Shown: positions 9,029 to 17,954 of the stretch, one piece after another
How positions within the stretch are numbered: the first letter of the stretch is position 1
How the letters are laid out: each line of letters begins with the position of its first letter
Source: a bacterium
GTDB lineage: Bacteria > Pseudomonadota > Alphaproteobacteria > Micavibrionales > UBA2020
Length of the DNA: 64,000 bases
Direction of reading: 5' to 3'
Assembly: GCA_029945425.1 (NCBI GenBank)
Contig: JAQSDV010000002.1
Location: 937,960-1,001,959, forward strand
Translations under genes and position numbers: made by a program
The notes under the pieces: generated by a model
What the model was told of the DNA's origin: nothing
Seen by the model: the letters and a program-made list of their open reading frames with translations, nothing else
The model's database searches: none

Positions 9029-9300
9029 AACTCGTACTCTTCTCTTTCCAGTTTAGCCCTGCGGGGACGTTACCCAAGGGGCTTCATTACATAAACAAAG
9101 CCGCCCTTCAAGGCAAGTAAAATCAGCCTATAAATACCTGTTTAGTCAGAATTATCAAGCAAAAAACACAAGGCGCGCCATGCGCCATTATTCCAGATAC
9201 CGTTGATTTTATAGGGTTTTTAAGCAGATTTCACCCCATATTACGAAACACCGGCTCAAAAACTATAAGACAATGACCGGCTGGCGGGTATAATTAAAGG

Positions 9301-9642
9301 ATGAAGTTCCTGAAAGTCATGCTCGTGATTACGCTGCTGCTGGCCAATTATTCGGCCACGGCGCATGCCTTTGCAGGGAAGCATGACTGCGCGGAACACA
9401 TGGCGGATAAAGGCCATATGACCGACAGCGGCATGAAAGACTGCTGCAAGGACATGGCCGCCAAGATGAAACAATGCAGCTGCGGCGCCTGTGGCAGTTG
9501 CGTTGCGGTGGCCGCGATCCTTCTGGCGGGCATCGGTATCACGCCCCCTGCCGTTGCCGATATCCAGTCCGCCGAACCCGCAGCCTTCCTGCCAGGGCTT
9601 GGCAGCTCCCCGAATTTACGGCCACCCGATCTTCTTGCCTGA
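9301..9642 (+). CDS. Small secreted Cys/His/Met-rich protein of metal cluster
   Basis: 113 residues with a signal peptide ending AHA (about 1-23). The mature N-terminal half is packed with potential soft-metal ligands: KHDCAEHM, KGHM, GMKDCCKDM, MKQCSCGACGSC. A hydrophobic segment (VAVAAILLAGIGI) follows. First of four closely spaced plus-strand genes that include MerP-like and MerT-like proteins, so a periplasmic copper or mercury buffer is a fair inference. No named family recognised. Confidence 0.6.
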   Translation: MKFLKVMLVITLLLANYSATAHAFAGKHDCAEHMADKGHMTDSGMKDCCKDMAAKMKQCSCGACGSCVAVAAILLAGIGITPPAVADIQSAEPAAFLPGLGSSPNLRPPDLLA

Positions 9643-9682
9643 CATTGAAATAGCTCAATTCAGTTAACAAGGAGATACGAAG

Positions 9683-10339
9683 ATGCCTGTACCCATGCCA
9701 CGGAGCCTATGCTCCGTGCTTTCCGCCCTCGCCTTTCTATGTGCGTTGCAGCCCCATGACGCTGATGCCAGACCTGTATCCTATGCCGGCGGCTGGATGC
9801 TGATGGCGAACAACGACATGTTTGAAAATACTTTGTCGGCCATGTATTCACCAAAAGCCACCTATAGCATCGGCCCGTTCATCAGCCATTACCGTGACAC
9901 CGACGGTGAACTGGCGGGGATGCAGTTCAACTGGCTGGCGAAGCGCTGGAACAACCCTGATTCACAGGGCAACCTTTACTTCCTGTCGGGGCTTGGCATT
10001 GCGAATGATGATGGCGATGCCCGTGCGGGCGGTTATGCAGGAATCGAGGCCGACTGGGAAGACCGGCGCTATTACCTCTCGTATGAAAACCGCTATACGG
10101 CGGCGGGCGAGGGTGTAAAGCAGGAATTCCAGCAACGGTCGCGCATCGGCATCGCGCCCTATGTCGCGGAAGCAGGCAGCCTGCATAGCTGGCTGATGCT
10201 TCAGGTCGATCACAATCCCGAAGACCGCGACACTTGGACAGTGACCCCGCTGCTGCGCGTATTCAAAGGCGATTATCTGGCGGAGGCCGGCATATCCGAC
10301 AGCGGCCGTTTCCTGTTCAACATCGCAATTACCTATTAA
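9683..10339 (+). CDS. Putative outer-membrane or periplasmic protein of metal cluster
   Basis: 218 residues. Signal peptide to about residue 30 (cleavage after ADA), then alternating beta-strand-like sequence rich in Trp/Tyr (SYAGGWMLMANNDMFEN, YSIGPFISHYRD, RRYYLSYENRYT) ending FNIAITY, as in small outer-membrane beta barrels with a terminal aromatic residue. AAGGAG stands nine bases before ATG. Twelve bases separate it from the MerP-like gene. Confidence 0.55.
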   Translation: MPVPMPRSLCSVLSALAFLCALQPHDADARPVSYAGGWMLMANNDMFENTLSAMYSPKATYSIGPFISHYRDTDGELAGMQFNWLAKRWNNPDSQGNLYFLSGLGIANDDGDARAGGYAGIEADWEDRRYYLSYENRYTAAGEGVKQEFQQRSRIGIAPYVAEAGSLHSWLMLQVDHNPEDRDTWTVTPLLRVFKGDYLAEAGISDSGRFLFNIAITY

Positions 10340-10350
10340 GGAGAAAACAA

Positions 10351-10641
10351 ATGAAAAAACTTTTCACCCTGACCGTATTGCTGATGTTGTCGACGCCTGC
10401 CCTTGCCACGCATAACGGCCCTCACATCATTGTGTCAGTTAACGGCCTTGTCTGTGATTTCTGCGCGGTGTCGATGGACAAGACGTTTTCGAAAAAGCCG
10501 GGCGTGACGGATGTCGATGTCAACCTGACGACAAAAATCGTGCGGATCGACATGAAGCCCGCTACGGATATCGGCGATGACGAAATCAAGAAAGGCATCA
10601 CTGATGCAGGTTTCGACGTCGTCAGCATCAAAAGGAACTGA
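10351..10641 (+). CDS. Periplasmic heavy-metal-associated (MerP-like) protein
   Basis: 96 residues. Signal peptide ending ALA (1-19) followed by one HMA domain with metal site GLVCDFCA (Cys35, Cys38), in place of the usual GMTCxxC. Ferredoxin-like pattern continues with KKPGVTDVDVNLTTKIVRID and DAGFDV. MerP proteins hand Hg(II) to MerT; HMA proteins of this shape also carry copper. AAGGAG precedes the ATG, and the MerT-like gene follows after two bases. Confidence 0.8.
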   Translation: MKKLFTLTVLLMLSTPALATHNGPHIIVSVNGLVCDFCAVSMDKTFSKKPGVTDVDVNLTTKIVRIDMKPATDIGDDEIKKGITDAGFDVVSIKRN

Positions 10642-10643
10642 GC

Positions 10644-11021
10644 ATGGAAAGCCGGAAGGAAAAACTGCTGGCGGGGCTGTCGCTTGCCACCTCCGCCTCC
10701 ACACTTGTCTGCTGCGCGATGCCCGCGCTTTTCGTGACGCTGGGGGCGGGCGCGACGCTGGCGGGGCTGGTGTCGTCATTCCCGCAACTGGTATGGTTCA
10801 CCGAACAAAAGCAATGGGTGTTCGGGATCGCCGGGCTCCTGCTGCTGGCGGGCGGCTGGCTGCAATGGCGGGCACGGCACGCGCCCTGCCCCGTTGAACC
10901 GGGCGCCGCCCGCGCCTGCCTGCGGATGCGGCGGGGCGGACGGATCATCTATGGTTTTTCCGTCCTGCTTTACCTGACGGGATTTACCTTTGCGTTCGTG
11001 ATTCCATACCTGATGAAGTGA
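10644..11021 (+). CDS. MerT-like inner-membrane metal transporter
   Basis: 125 residues with three membrane segments. Vicinal Cys23-Cys24 lie in the first segment (TLVCCAMPALFVTLGAGATLAG), and a second Cys pair (Cys82, Cys92) lies in the loop before the third segment. This cysteine plan matches MerT, which takes Hg(II) from MerP into the cell. No mercuric reductase or MerR-type mercury regulator is seen nearby, so the metal is uncertain. Confidence 0.75.
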   Translation: MESRKEKLLAGLSLATSASTLVCCAMPALFVTLGAGATLAGLVSSFPQLVWFTEQKQWVFGIAGLLLLAGGWLQWRARHAPCPVEPGAARACLRMRRGGRIIYGFSVLLYLTGFTFAFVIPYLMK

Positions 11022-11040
11022 TGACGAAAATACAGCGGGG

Positions 11041-12129
11041 TTACGGTGTATGCGCCTGCACCATTGCCCGCTGTTTCGCATCGCTCGCCTGCAAACGCTC
11101 CAGCCGCGCCCGGGGCGGAGGCATCACGACGGAGGCGGAGCCGAGCGCCGGCATAAGCTCATGCCCGTCAAGCCCGCGCAAGGCATAGTCGCCAAGCAGC
11201 GCAGCATCGGTTTCGCCTGACAGGGCCGTGAGGCCATCGACAGCGAGGAGCGTGCTTCCCAATTTTCGCAGCCACGCGGCAAAGGAAGCATCATCCGGCG
11301 CTGCCGCGATATCGGCAGCAAGACGGTTGAAGCTGGACGACTGCCCCTCCTCTTGCGCCGCCCGCACCTCCGCGCGGAAGGTGTCGGTGGCGCGCGCGGC
11401 CATAGCCACATGGCGGGCGTTATAATTCTCCAGATGGTCGAAATAGGGCAGCAGCGCGATGTCTCGGTAATCGGCGGGCCGCACATCCCCCGCCCCGTCC
11501 ATTTTCGCGCGCAGCTGGTGCGCGAGCGTCAGTTCATAACCCGCATGAACGGCGGCAGGGTCAACGCCCAGACGCTGCATCCGGTCGGCCCAGAAGAATG
11601 AGGCAAACGCATGGGCATCTGCCTCGACATATCTTTGCAGCGAAAACCGCTGCACGGGCGTCAGGCGTTTTGCATTCAATCCCGAATAATCCAATGTCTT
11701 GTCCTGCCACGCATGGCGCAATTCGTGCGCGAGGTACATGACCTGTTCCTCGAGCGCGAGATCAGGGCGCACGGTGATGGTCGAATTTTCCGGCACATAT
11801 TGCGCGTAGTTGTTGGTCACGGCAATCGCGGCATCGAATTTGATAGTGATGTGCTGCGCCTCGGCATACAGCAGCAGCGCATGGCCGAGCGGCGTGCGCC
11901 CGAATTCATCCTTCAGCAGTTTCAGCGCAGGCCCGTGCGGATCGGGCGGCTTTAATTGACTGGTATAATTGGGCGCCATCACCGATGCAGGCGCGGGACG
12001 CGTCTTGGCGGTGTCATCATTCGCAGCAATGGCTGAAGGCGGCATCGCCATCGCCTGCACGCCACCCACAGCAAGCCCGGCTGCGAAGACCATGCTTTTG
12101 AGATTGAAAATGGATGACAGGCGCTTCAT
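11041..12129 (-). CDS. Putative zinc metallopeptidase (DUF6782-like)
   Basis: 362 residues when begun at MKRLSSIFNLK, which opens a signal-like segment (to about residue 28); a longer reading from 12201 is possible. The zinc-binding HExxH motif is present as LAHELRHAWQD (His135-His139), preceded by NSTITVRPDLALEEQVMYLA. A later helical part carries YVEADAHAFASFFW, which may supply the third ligand. Probably periplasmic. The family name is from memory and not certain. Stands convergent to the MerT-like gene. Confidence 0.55.
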   Translation of the reverse strand: MKRLSSIFNLKSMVFAAGLAVGGVQAMAMPPSAIAANDDTAKTRPAPASVMAPNYTSQLKPPDPHGPALKLLKDEFGRTPLGHALLLYAEAQHITIKFDAAIAVTNNYAQYVPENSTITVRPDLALEEQVMYLAHELRHAWQDKTLDYSGLNAKRLTPVQRFSLQRYVEADAHAFASFFWADRMQRLGVDPAAVHAGYELTLAHQLRAKMDGAGDVRPADYRDIALLPYFDHLENYNARHVAMAARATDTFRAEVRAAQEEGQSSSFNRLAADIAAAPDDASFAAWLRKLGSTLLAVDGLTALSGETDAALLGDYALRGLDGHELMPALGSASVVMPPPRARLERLQASDAKQRAMVQAHTP

Positions 12130-12235
12130 GGCGATTGTTGGTTCCGGCCGGTTTGGTGGGGTTACAAGGCGCAAAGGCGCTGAAGGCAGTGTAACAAACA
12201 CGCCAATTTTATGTCAAGAATGAGGGTGGGGTATC

Positions 12236-12655
12236 CTAGCGCCGCAGCGACTTCTGCTGCTCGATCCATTCCAGCACTTCGGCGACGTTGTTGCGCACAT
12301 CGGCGGGATCGGCAGGCTTCACGATGTAGGAGGTCGCACCCGCGCGCAGGGAGGAAATGATATCGTCCGGCTCCGACTTCGCCGTGACCATCACAAATGC
12401 CGTGTCGTCAAAGGCGCTGTTGCCGCGGAATTTGCGCAGGATTTCAATGCCGGTTTTGCCCGGCATGTCCCAGTCGAGAAAGATGATGTTATAACCGGCA
12501 TTCGCCTTGGCAGTCGCTGCATCAGCATTTTCGGCCTCGTCGGCCTGCGTGATGCCCATATCGCGCAAGACACGTTTCAGATGCGCGCGCGCGGTCATGT
12601 GGTCATCAACGATGAGCACTTTGAGGGCGGCGAGCTTGGTCTGGTCTTCAGTCAT
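12236..12655 (-). CDS. CheY-like single-domain response regulator
   Basis: 139 residues, one receiver domain and no output domain. Acidic pair Asp17-Asp18, phosphoacceptor Asp61 in FLDWDMPG, switch Thr91 in VMVTAK and Lys113 in IVKPAD are all in place. It probably acts by protein contact, as CheY does, in chemotaxis or a phosphorelay. No kinase is adjacent. Confidence 0.9.
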   Translation of the reverse strand: MTEDQTKLAALKVLIVDDHMTARAHLKRVLRDMGITQADEAENADAATAKANAGYNIIFLDWDMPGKTGIEILRKFRGNSAFDDTAFVMVTAKSEPDDIISSLRAGATSYIVKPADPADVRNNVAEVLEWIEQQKSLRR

Positions 12656-12723
12656 ATTCAGGATATAGGCCGGTTGTGTACAATTGACAACAAAGGGGGG
12701 CGAATATAGTTCCCCTAAGGGAT

Positions 12724-13365
12724 CTATTTGCCGTCGCCCTTTTTCGTTTTGGCGGCGTTTTCGATGATTGCTTTCAAGCGGTCGGCATCGCGGGATTTGC
12801 CGGTGGACTTGTTTTTGGTTTCATCACCCGGCTTCAGGTTTTTCAGCACGGCAAACGGGTTGTTCTTCACCTCGAGCCCCGCCTCCGCCAACTGCGCCGC
12901 AAGGCTCACGCCGGGCGCACGCGGATAGGGATCAAGCTCGACGGAAAGATACTGCGCCACGATTTCGCCAAGGTCGAGCTGGCCGTGGGCGATGATCTCG
13001 GGCGCACTGTCATCGTCATCAATGCCCAGATCCGCTTCATCGCCGAATTTCTTCGCGGCATGTTTGGGTTGTTCGGCAAGGAAGGTGTCGAATTCGCCGT
13101 CGATATGCGCGTACACATCCTGCAGCGATACGACGCAGGTCTGCACGACATCGGCGGTGATTTTGCCTTCAAGACGCACGACATCGCCGCCTTCGACGCG
13201 GCGGATGCGCAGGTCGGCCTTGAGGTTTGAAAGTTCGCGCAGGTCGAAACGTTCTGCCAGCGCCGCGCATTCCTTCGCGTTCGCCTCGATCGTTTCTTTT
13301 CTGACTTTGTCGGGGGTCAGCCCCTCAACCGCTAAAACGCGGGAAAATTCTGGTTGCGTTGCCAT
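12724..13365 (-). CDS. DUF177 (YceD-like) protein
   Basis: 213 residues, longer than the E. coli relative. N-terminal FSRVLAVEGL, then the core with LRIRRVEGGDVVRLEGKITADVVQTCVVSLQDV.AHIDGEFDTFLAE and a C-terminal PFAVLKNLKPG motif typical of this family. The family is linked to 23S rRNA accumulation. Divergent from bamE (125 bases apart), an arrangement common in Alphaproteobacteria. Confidence 0.85.
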   Translation of the reverse strand: MATQPEFSRVLAVEGLTPDKVRKETIEANAKECAALAERFDLRELSNLKADLRIRRVEGGDVVRLEGKITADVVQTCVVSLQDVYAHIDGEFDTFLAEQPKHAAKKFGDEADLGIDDDDSAPEIIAHGQLDLGEIVAQYLSVELDPYPRAPGVSLAAQLAEAGLEVKNNPFAVLKNLKPGDETKNKSTGKSRDADRLKAIIENAAKTKKGDGK

Positions 13366-13490
13366 GTTCTATCGCCCTTAATAAAAGGGAATATACACTT
13401 TTTACGCTGAAAACAAAGGGGTTTCCGTATACCCTTGTCTTTTCAGCGGGAAGCCCGTATAAAAAGTGACGTTTTAAAGAGGTTTTTTCG

Positions 13491-13925
13491 ATGAAATCCG
13501 CGCCCCCCCTCCTGCTCGCCGCGCTGCTGCTGACCGCCGCCTGCGCGCCCAAAATCACCACGCATGGCAACATGCTGCCCAAGCACCAGATCGAACAGGT
13601 GAAGGTGCAGGAATCAGGCCGCGAAGACGTCCAGCGCCTGTGGGGTCCGCCCACGGCGACCGCCGCGATGGACAACAAGATCTGGTATTACATCGGCGAA
13701 ACCGACAGCCAGAAGGGCATTTTCGAACATGAAGTCGAAAGACGCCAGACGATCAAGGTCGTGTTCGACGAACAGGACCGTGTCGCCGAAGTGACGACCG
13801 TCGACCCGAAACTCGGCCACGACGTAAAGATCGTGTCGCGCAAGACGCCGTCCGCCGGCAAGGAATACACCGTCGCGCAGCAGTTCATCGGCAACCTTGG
13901 CAAGTTCAACAAGGCCGCGAAGTAA
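13491..13925 (+). CDS. bamE: Outer-membrane assembly lipoprotein BamE
   Basis: 144 residues. Lipoprotein signal with lipobox LTAAC (Cys18). SmpA/OmlA fold segments: HQIEQVKVQESGREDVQRLWGPPTATAAMDNKIWYYIGE, then FEHEVERRQTIKVVFDEQDRVAEV. BamE supports BamA-BamD in inserting beta barrels into the outer membrane. AAGAGG lies before the ATG. The stop is four bases from the convergent ABC permease stop. Confidence 0.93.
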   Translation: MKSAPPLLLAALLLTAACAPKITTHGNMLPKHQIEQVKVQESGREDVQRLWGPPTATAAMDNKIWYYIGETDSQKGIFEHEVERRQTIKVVFDEQDRVAEVTTVDPKLGHDVKIVSRKTPSAGKEYTVAQQFIGNLGKFNKAAK

Positions 13926-13929
13926 TCGC

Positions 13930-14742
13930 TTACGCGACCAGCTTCGGGTACATGCGCTCGGCCACCAGCACGAGCACGCAGAACACGCCCGCGAGTATCC
14001 CGTAATCCGCGACAAACCCGTATTCCGACACGCCGCCCTCGATCATCAGCGCGCGCAGGCCGTCGACCTGATAGGTCAGCGGGTTCGCATGCGATACCTT
14101 TTGCATCCAGCCGGGCATCAGCGAAATCGGGTAGATCGCGTTGCTGGCGAAAAACAGCGGCATGGTCAGCACTTGTCCGATGCCCATGAAACGCTCCCGC
14201 GTTTTCACGAAGCAGGCAATGATGAGCGACAGGGTCGAAAACACCGCCGAGCCCAGCGCGATCAGCACCAGCACGCCAGCGATATGCAGCGGGTTAAGGC
14301 TGATATGCGCGCCCGCGACCGCCGCGATGAAATAAACGATGATGCCCTGAATAATGCCGCGCACGCCCGCCGCCAATGCCTTGCCCAATACAATCGTGGA
14401 GCGTGGCGCAGGCGACACCAGCATGCGGTGCAGGATGCCGAGGTCTTTTTCCCAGATGGCGGAGATGCCGAAAAAGATCGCCGCGAACAGCACGCTTTGC
14501 GCCAGGATGCCCGCCGCAAGGTAATCGATATAATTGCCAGAGGTGATGCCGCGCACATTCGCCATCACCTGCCCGAACAGCAGCAGCCACAATAATGGCT
14601 GGATGGCGCGCGTCGCCAGTTCGAACGGATCGTGGCGCAGTTTCTGCGCCTCGGCGCTGAACACGGCCTGTATCTGCATAAAATACCCGAAGAGCGGGTT
14701 AACCACGTTTGGCGAGCGAGCGGCGATTGCGTCCGATGTCAC
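13930..14742 (-). CDS. ABC-2 type transporter permease
   Basis: 270 residues from a GTG at 14742, selected for AGGAAAGG about eight bases upstream; a longer reading would run deep into the ATPase gene. Six hydrophobic segments, with the DrrB/NodJ-type feature RAIQPLLWLLLFGQVMAN near the start, TSGNYIDYLAAGI, and FASNAIYPISLMPGWMQ before the last helices, then NPLTYQVDGLRALM. Overlaps the ATPase gene by 44 bases. Together they form an exporter of drug/lipid type. Confidence 0.85.
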   Translation of the reverse strand: MTSDAIAARSPNVVNPLFGYFMQIQAVFSAEAQKLRHDPFELATRAIQPLLWLLLFGQVMANVRGITSGNYIDYLAAGILAQSVLFAAIFFGISAIWEKDLGILHRMLVSPAPRSTIVLGKALAAGVRGIIQGIIVYFIAAVAGAHISLNPLHIAGVLVLIALGSAVFSTLSLIIACFVKTRERFMGIGQVLTMPLFFASNAIYPISLMPGWMQKVSHANPLTYQVDGLRALMIEGGVSEYGFVADYGILAGVFCVLVLVAERMYPKLVA

Positions 14743-15511
14743 GGTAATTTTCCTTTCCTGCTTTTTCCTCGTCATCATTGCGCGCGAGGCGTTCGAAAAT
14801 ATCATCCAGCGTGCCTTGCGGCCCCAGATCCGATTTGATGGCGGCGGGTGTCCCCTCGCCCACGATCTTCCCGCGATGCAAAATCGCAAGACGTCCGCAC
14901 AGCTCCTCCACCTCCGCCATGTAATGGGTGGTCAGGATGATGGTGACTTTGTACTCTTCCTGCAGACGGCGTACGTGTTTCCACACCGTGTTGCGCGCGG
15001 CGGGGTCTAGGCCGACGGTCGGTTCATCCATGAAAATCACGCGCGGGCGGTGCAGCATGCTCTGCGCGATTTCAAGGCGGCGGATCATGCCGCCTGAAAA
15101 CCCGCGCACACTTTGCTGCGCGACATCGGCCAGATTCATCGCCTCCAGCACTTCGCTGATGCGGTCTTTGTGCTCGGACGGCGGAATGCGGTAAAGCCGC
15201 GCGGAGAGCAGCAGGTTTTCCCACGCGGTGAGCGCGCCATCGGCGCAGAGCAGCTGCGGGATATAGCCAATATTCAGGCGCACATCGGATGATTGCGTCG
15301 CGATATCAAAACCCGCGACCTTCGCGCTGCCGGATGTCGGCTGGCTGAGGGTGGTCAGCATTTTGATGATCGAGCTTTTGCCCGCGCCGTTGGGGCCGAT
15401 CAGCGCAAAGCTTTCGCCCGCATTGACCTTTAAGGATACGTTATCCACGGCCTTGAAGGCGCCGTAGGCCTTGGTGATGCTGTCAATCTCGACTGCATAG
15501 GGGGTATTCAT
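14699..15511 (-). CDS. ABC transporter ATP-binding protein
   Basis: 270 residues. Walker [10 protein letters not shown] (39-47), Q-loop IPQ, signature [10 protein letters not shown] (about 136-145), Walker [14 protein letters not shown] (158-170) and switch His in LTTHYMAE. DrrA-like. Partners the permease that overlaps its 3' end. The gene starts beside a palindrome at 15556-15569 shared with the divergent MarR gene, which probably controls it. Confidence 0.92.
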   Translation of the reverse strand: MNTPYAVEIDSITKAYGAFKAVDNVSLKVNAGESFALIGPNGAGKSSIIKMLTTLSQPTSGSAKVAGFDIATQSSDVRLNIGYIPQLLCADGALTAWENLLLSARLYRIPPSEHKDRISEVLEAMNLADVAQQSVRGFSGGMIRRLEIAQSMLHRPRVIFMDEPTVGLDPAARNTVWKHVRRLQEEYKVTIILTTHYMAEVEELCGRLAILHRGKIVGEGTPAAIKSDLGPQGTLDDIFERLARNDDEEKAGKENYRDIGRNRRSLAKRG

Positions 15512-15555
15512 TGGTGAAAACCTTTCCCGTCAGGGGGTTAAGCAACTTGGAATAA

Positions 15556-15569
15556 AAACTTGCAAGTTT
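15556..15569. promoter_or_regulatory. Operator palindrome between ABC exporter and marR
   Basis: A perfect 14-base palindrome AAACTTGCAAGTTT lies in the 86-base divergent gap. Its TTGCAA core doubles as the -35 of a rightward promoter with TATATA at 15582-15587 (16-base spacer). Binding here would block marR transcription and could also block the exporter, the usual MarR autoregulatory plan. Confidence 0.65.
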
Positions 15570-15597
15570 ACCTTCCTATTTTATATACTTGATTCGG

Positions 15598-16029
15598 ATG
15601 AAACGCAAGACACATGACATAACGACCATCGAATTCGGTCAGGCCATCGGCAGGCTGGCACGGCGCATCAAGGCGGCGGCGGCTTCCCATGAATTGTCGC
15701 TGACGGAATCTGCGGTGCTGGTGCGCCTCGCCAAATACGGCGCGCATACCATCGCCGACCTCGCGCGCGCGGAGGCGGTGAAGCCCCAATCCATGGGCGC
15801 GACCGTCGCGGCGCTGGAGGAACGCGGATTGCTGTCGCGCAAGCCCCACCCCACCGACGGCCGCCAGATGAAAATCGATTTGACGCCCAAGGGCATCGAA
15901 GTGCGCGAAAGCGCGCGCGACGCGAGGCGCACGTGGCTGGCGGAAGCGATCGAGGAACTGGACGCGGAAGAAAAAGAATTGCTGTTCAGGGCAGGCAAAA
16001 TCATCCTGCGCCTTGCGGAAAAACCGTAA
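15598..16029 (+). CDS. MarR family transcriptional regulator
   Basis: 143 residues from ATG 15598 (a TTG nine bases earlier is less likely). Winged HTH: LTESAVLVRLAKYGAHTIADLARAEAVKPQSMGATVAALEERGLLSRKPHPTDGRQMKIDLTPKG. The ATG is only about four bases beyond the predicted transcription start, so the mRNA may be nearly leaderless. Divergent to the ABC exporter; likely its repressor. Confidence 0.9.
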   Translation: MKRKTHDITTIEFGQAIGRLARRIKAAAASHELSLTESAVLVRLAKYGAHTIADLARAEAVKPQSMGATVAALEERGLLSRKPHPTDGRQMKIDLTPKGIEVRESARDARRTWLAEAIEELDAEEKELLFRAGKIILRLAEKP

Positions 16030-16596
16030 TTACATTTTCGGTTTGAAGCGTGCGGTTTTCGGCGCAAGGACGGCGGCATTCGTTCCCTTGCGGATTTTTG
16101 CGGCCAGTTCACTCACCTGCTTGCGCTGCGCGTCATCTGCGGCAGCCTTTACCTTCTGCACATCGGCCAGCCATTCTTTGCGCCACTTGACGATTTCTTC
16201 GCCCAGCACGTTAAAGCCGCCGTTACGCGCGATGATGTGCGGCGATGCGCCGTCCTGCACCAGATAGGGGTCCTGCCCCATGCCGATCAGCAGTTGCACG
16301 ATATTCGCCTTGCCGAATTTGGCGGCCATGAACAGCGCGTTGCGGCCAACGCTATCCGTCGCATCGATATCCGCGCCCTGCTCCAGCAGGAATTTGACGG
16401 GGCGGATATGCCCGCATTCGGCAGCCAGCACCAGCGCGGTTGCGCCGGTCGATGACCCCTTGTCGTTCAGCATATCGGGATAATTCGTGATGATGGTGCG
16501 CAAGGAGTCGAGTTCGCCCAGACGCGCGGCGCGGAAAAATGAATCGCGCAGCGATTGCTGCGTCAGCGCATCGAGGTCGTTGATCGACATCGTCAC
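16030..16596 (-). CDS. Ankyrin-repeat protein
   Basis: 188 residues. Three ankyrin-type units about 33 residues apart: STGATALVLAAECGHIRPVKFLLEQGADIDATD, SVGRNALFMAAKFGKANIVQLLIGMGQDP and a weaker third. The C-terminal 60 residues are charged helix ending in a basic tail (KTARFKPKM). No signal peptide. The stop abuts the convergent marR stop with no gap. Overlaps the upstream ankyrin gene by ATGA. Confidence 0.85.
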   Translation of the reverse strand: MTMSINDLDALTQQSLRDSFFRAARLGELDSLRTIITNYPDMLNDKGSSTGATALVLAAECGHIRPVKFLLEQGADIDATDSVGRNALFMAAKFGKANIVQLLIGMGQDPYLVQDGASPHIIARNGGFNVLGEEIVKWRKEWLADVQKVKAAADDAQRKQVSELAAKIRKGTNAAVLAPKTARFKPKM

Positions 16597-17201
16597 GGCG
16601 TCCTGCCCTTGTTAAAGCTCGCCGTGCGGGGGGCTGCGATATTGCCCTTCACGCCGTTTTGCACGGCCTGCGTGACATCGCGTAAATTCTGCGCCAGCGC
16701 CTCGCGCTCCGCCTGGAGGCGTTGACGTTCCGCATCGGCCTCCGCCTGTAAATGGCGGGCGCGGTGTGCAGCCATTTCCTGACCGAAGATGGGCATGTCC
16801 TGCGCGCCTGCAATCATCACCGCCGAAACGCCCGCCTTGTTGGGCGCGGTCGGGTCGACGCCGTGATTGATGAGGAAGCGCGCAACCGCCACTTCGCCAT
16901 TCGCGGCGGCATAGTAAATCGCGGACTGGTCGCCGTTGTCGCCCGCGTTCAAATTCGCGCCGAGCGATGCCAGCATTTCCACCACCTCCACACGGCCGCA
17001 TTTCGCGGCAAGGATGATGGCGGTCGCACCGGTGGGTGAACTGTCGTTTTCCAGCAGGTCGGGATATTCGCGGATGATCTGCGCAACTTCATTGGCATTG
17101 CCGATGCTGGCGGCATGGAAATAACGGTCGATCTCCGCCCGTTCCGGCAGGATCGGGTCAGAGGGGGGCGTGGCCGCCGGAGGGGTTAAGTTATTCGACA
17201 T
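16593..17201 (-). CDS. Ankyrin-repeat protein
   Basis: 202 residues with the same plan as its downstream neighbour: a short N-terminal part, ankyrin units (TGATAIILAAKCGRVEVVEMLASLGANLNAGD, QSAIYYAAANGEVAVARFLINHGVDPT), a coiled-coil stretch (HLQAEADAERQRLQAEREALAQNL) and a tail PRTASFNKG like KTARFKPKM in the partner. The two probably arose by tandem duplication. Confidence 0.85.
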   Translation of the reverse strand: MSNNLTPPAATPPSDPILPERAEIDRYFHAASIGNANEVAQIIREYPDLLENDSSPTGATAIILAAKCGRVEVVEMLASLGANLNAGDNGDQSAIYYAAANGEVAVARFLINHGVDPTAPNKAGVSAVMIAGAQDMPIFGQEMAAHRARHLQAEADAERQRLQAEREALAQNLRDVTQAVQNGVKGNIAAPRTASFNKGRTP

Positions 17202-17231
17202 CCGGCGATACTAACAGATTATGGCAACAAA

Positions 17232-17873
17232 TCAAGGCTGCGGCGTTTTGGGCGCAGGCTTGGCTGCAACTGGGTATAATTGCCCCAGTTTACGATCCAG
17301 AACGATCATATCCGCCGTTATCACGATGGGCGGCGAGGCAGAGTTTTTATCCCACAGCGCGATATGGGTCGCGCCCGCCGCTTCCGCATCGGCAATCGCC
17401 TTTTCAACCTGCGTGATGTACCAGTCGGCCACCGGCTTCTTCGGGCCCATCGCGGCCTTGAAGGATTTCGACAGGCTGAAGCCGCCATCGAGGAGTTCAT
17501 GCGTGAAGGCGTGGAAGCGGCTCAGCTTCTCGCCCTTCATCTCGGCAATGCGCGGCAGCTCGCCTTGCTTGTATTCATCCAGCGACATCACCGCTTCGGC
17601 GACCTGATAGTTTTTGGAATAGTTCGTGCGCGTGCCCGCGATTTCCTTGCCAGCATCATCCACCTGCGCATCATAGAATTTGAATTCGGTTGCAAAGCCG
17701 AGGAAGGTCGGCGCTTCCCACCAGTCGAGTTTCTTGTAATCGATCGCCAGCGGATCGCGCGACGGCACGACGACCGACATCTGTTCGCTGCTGTACAGGT
17801 CGTATTCGGTGTATTCCATGAAGGTCTTGGTGGCGGGCAATTCTTTTACTCCAAAATTATTCGGGAAATGCAC
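17232..17873 (-). CDS. Hypothetical protein
   Basis: Up to 213 residues. The GTG at 17873 has no clear ribosome site; a TTG at 17840 preceded by GGAG, or Met19 (17819), may be the real start. Soluble, with TRTNYSKNYQVAEAVMSLDEYKQGELPRI and WYITQVEKAIADAEAAGATHIALWD. A Pro/Ala/Lys tail ends it. No family recognised. Confidence 0.5.
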   Translation of the reverse strand: MHFPNNFGVKELPATKTFMEYTEYDLYSSEQMSVVVPSRDPLAIDYKKLDWWEAPTFLGFATEFKFYDAQVDDAGKEIAGTRTNYSKNYQVAEAVMSLDEYKQGELPRIAEMKGEKLSRFHAFTHELLDGGFSLSKSFKAAMGPKKPVADWYITQVEKAIADAEAAGATHIALWDKNSASPPIVITADMIVLDRKLGQLYPVAAKPAPKTPQP

Positions 17874-17902
17874 TCTACCCCTTTGCCCCTGCCGGTCAAT
17901 AC

Positions 17903-17936
17903 AAAAAAGCCCCTGTCTTGCGACAGGGGCTTTTTG
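17903..17936 (-). terminator. Terminator after hppA
   Basis: Stem AAAAGCCCCTGTC/GACAGGGGCTTTT with a tetra-to-hexaloop and T run on both strands, 20 bases past the hppA stop. Works for hppA and could also act in the other direction. Confidence 0.85.
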
Positions 17937-17954
17937 TTCAGGCTTATCCGGATA

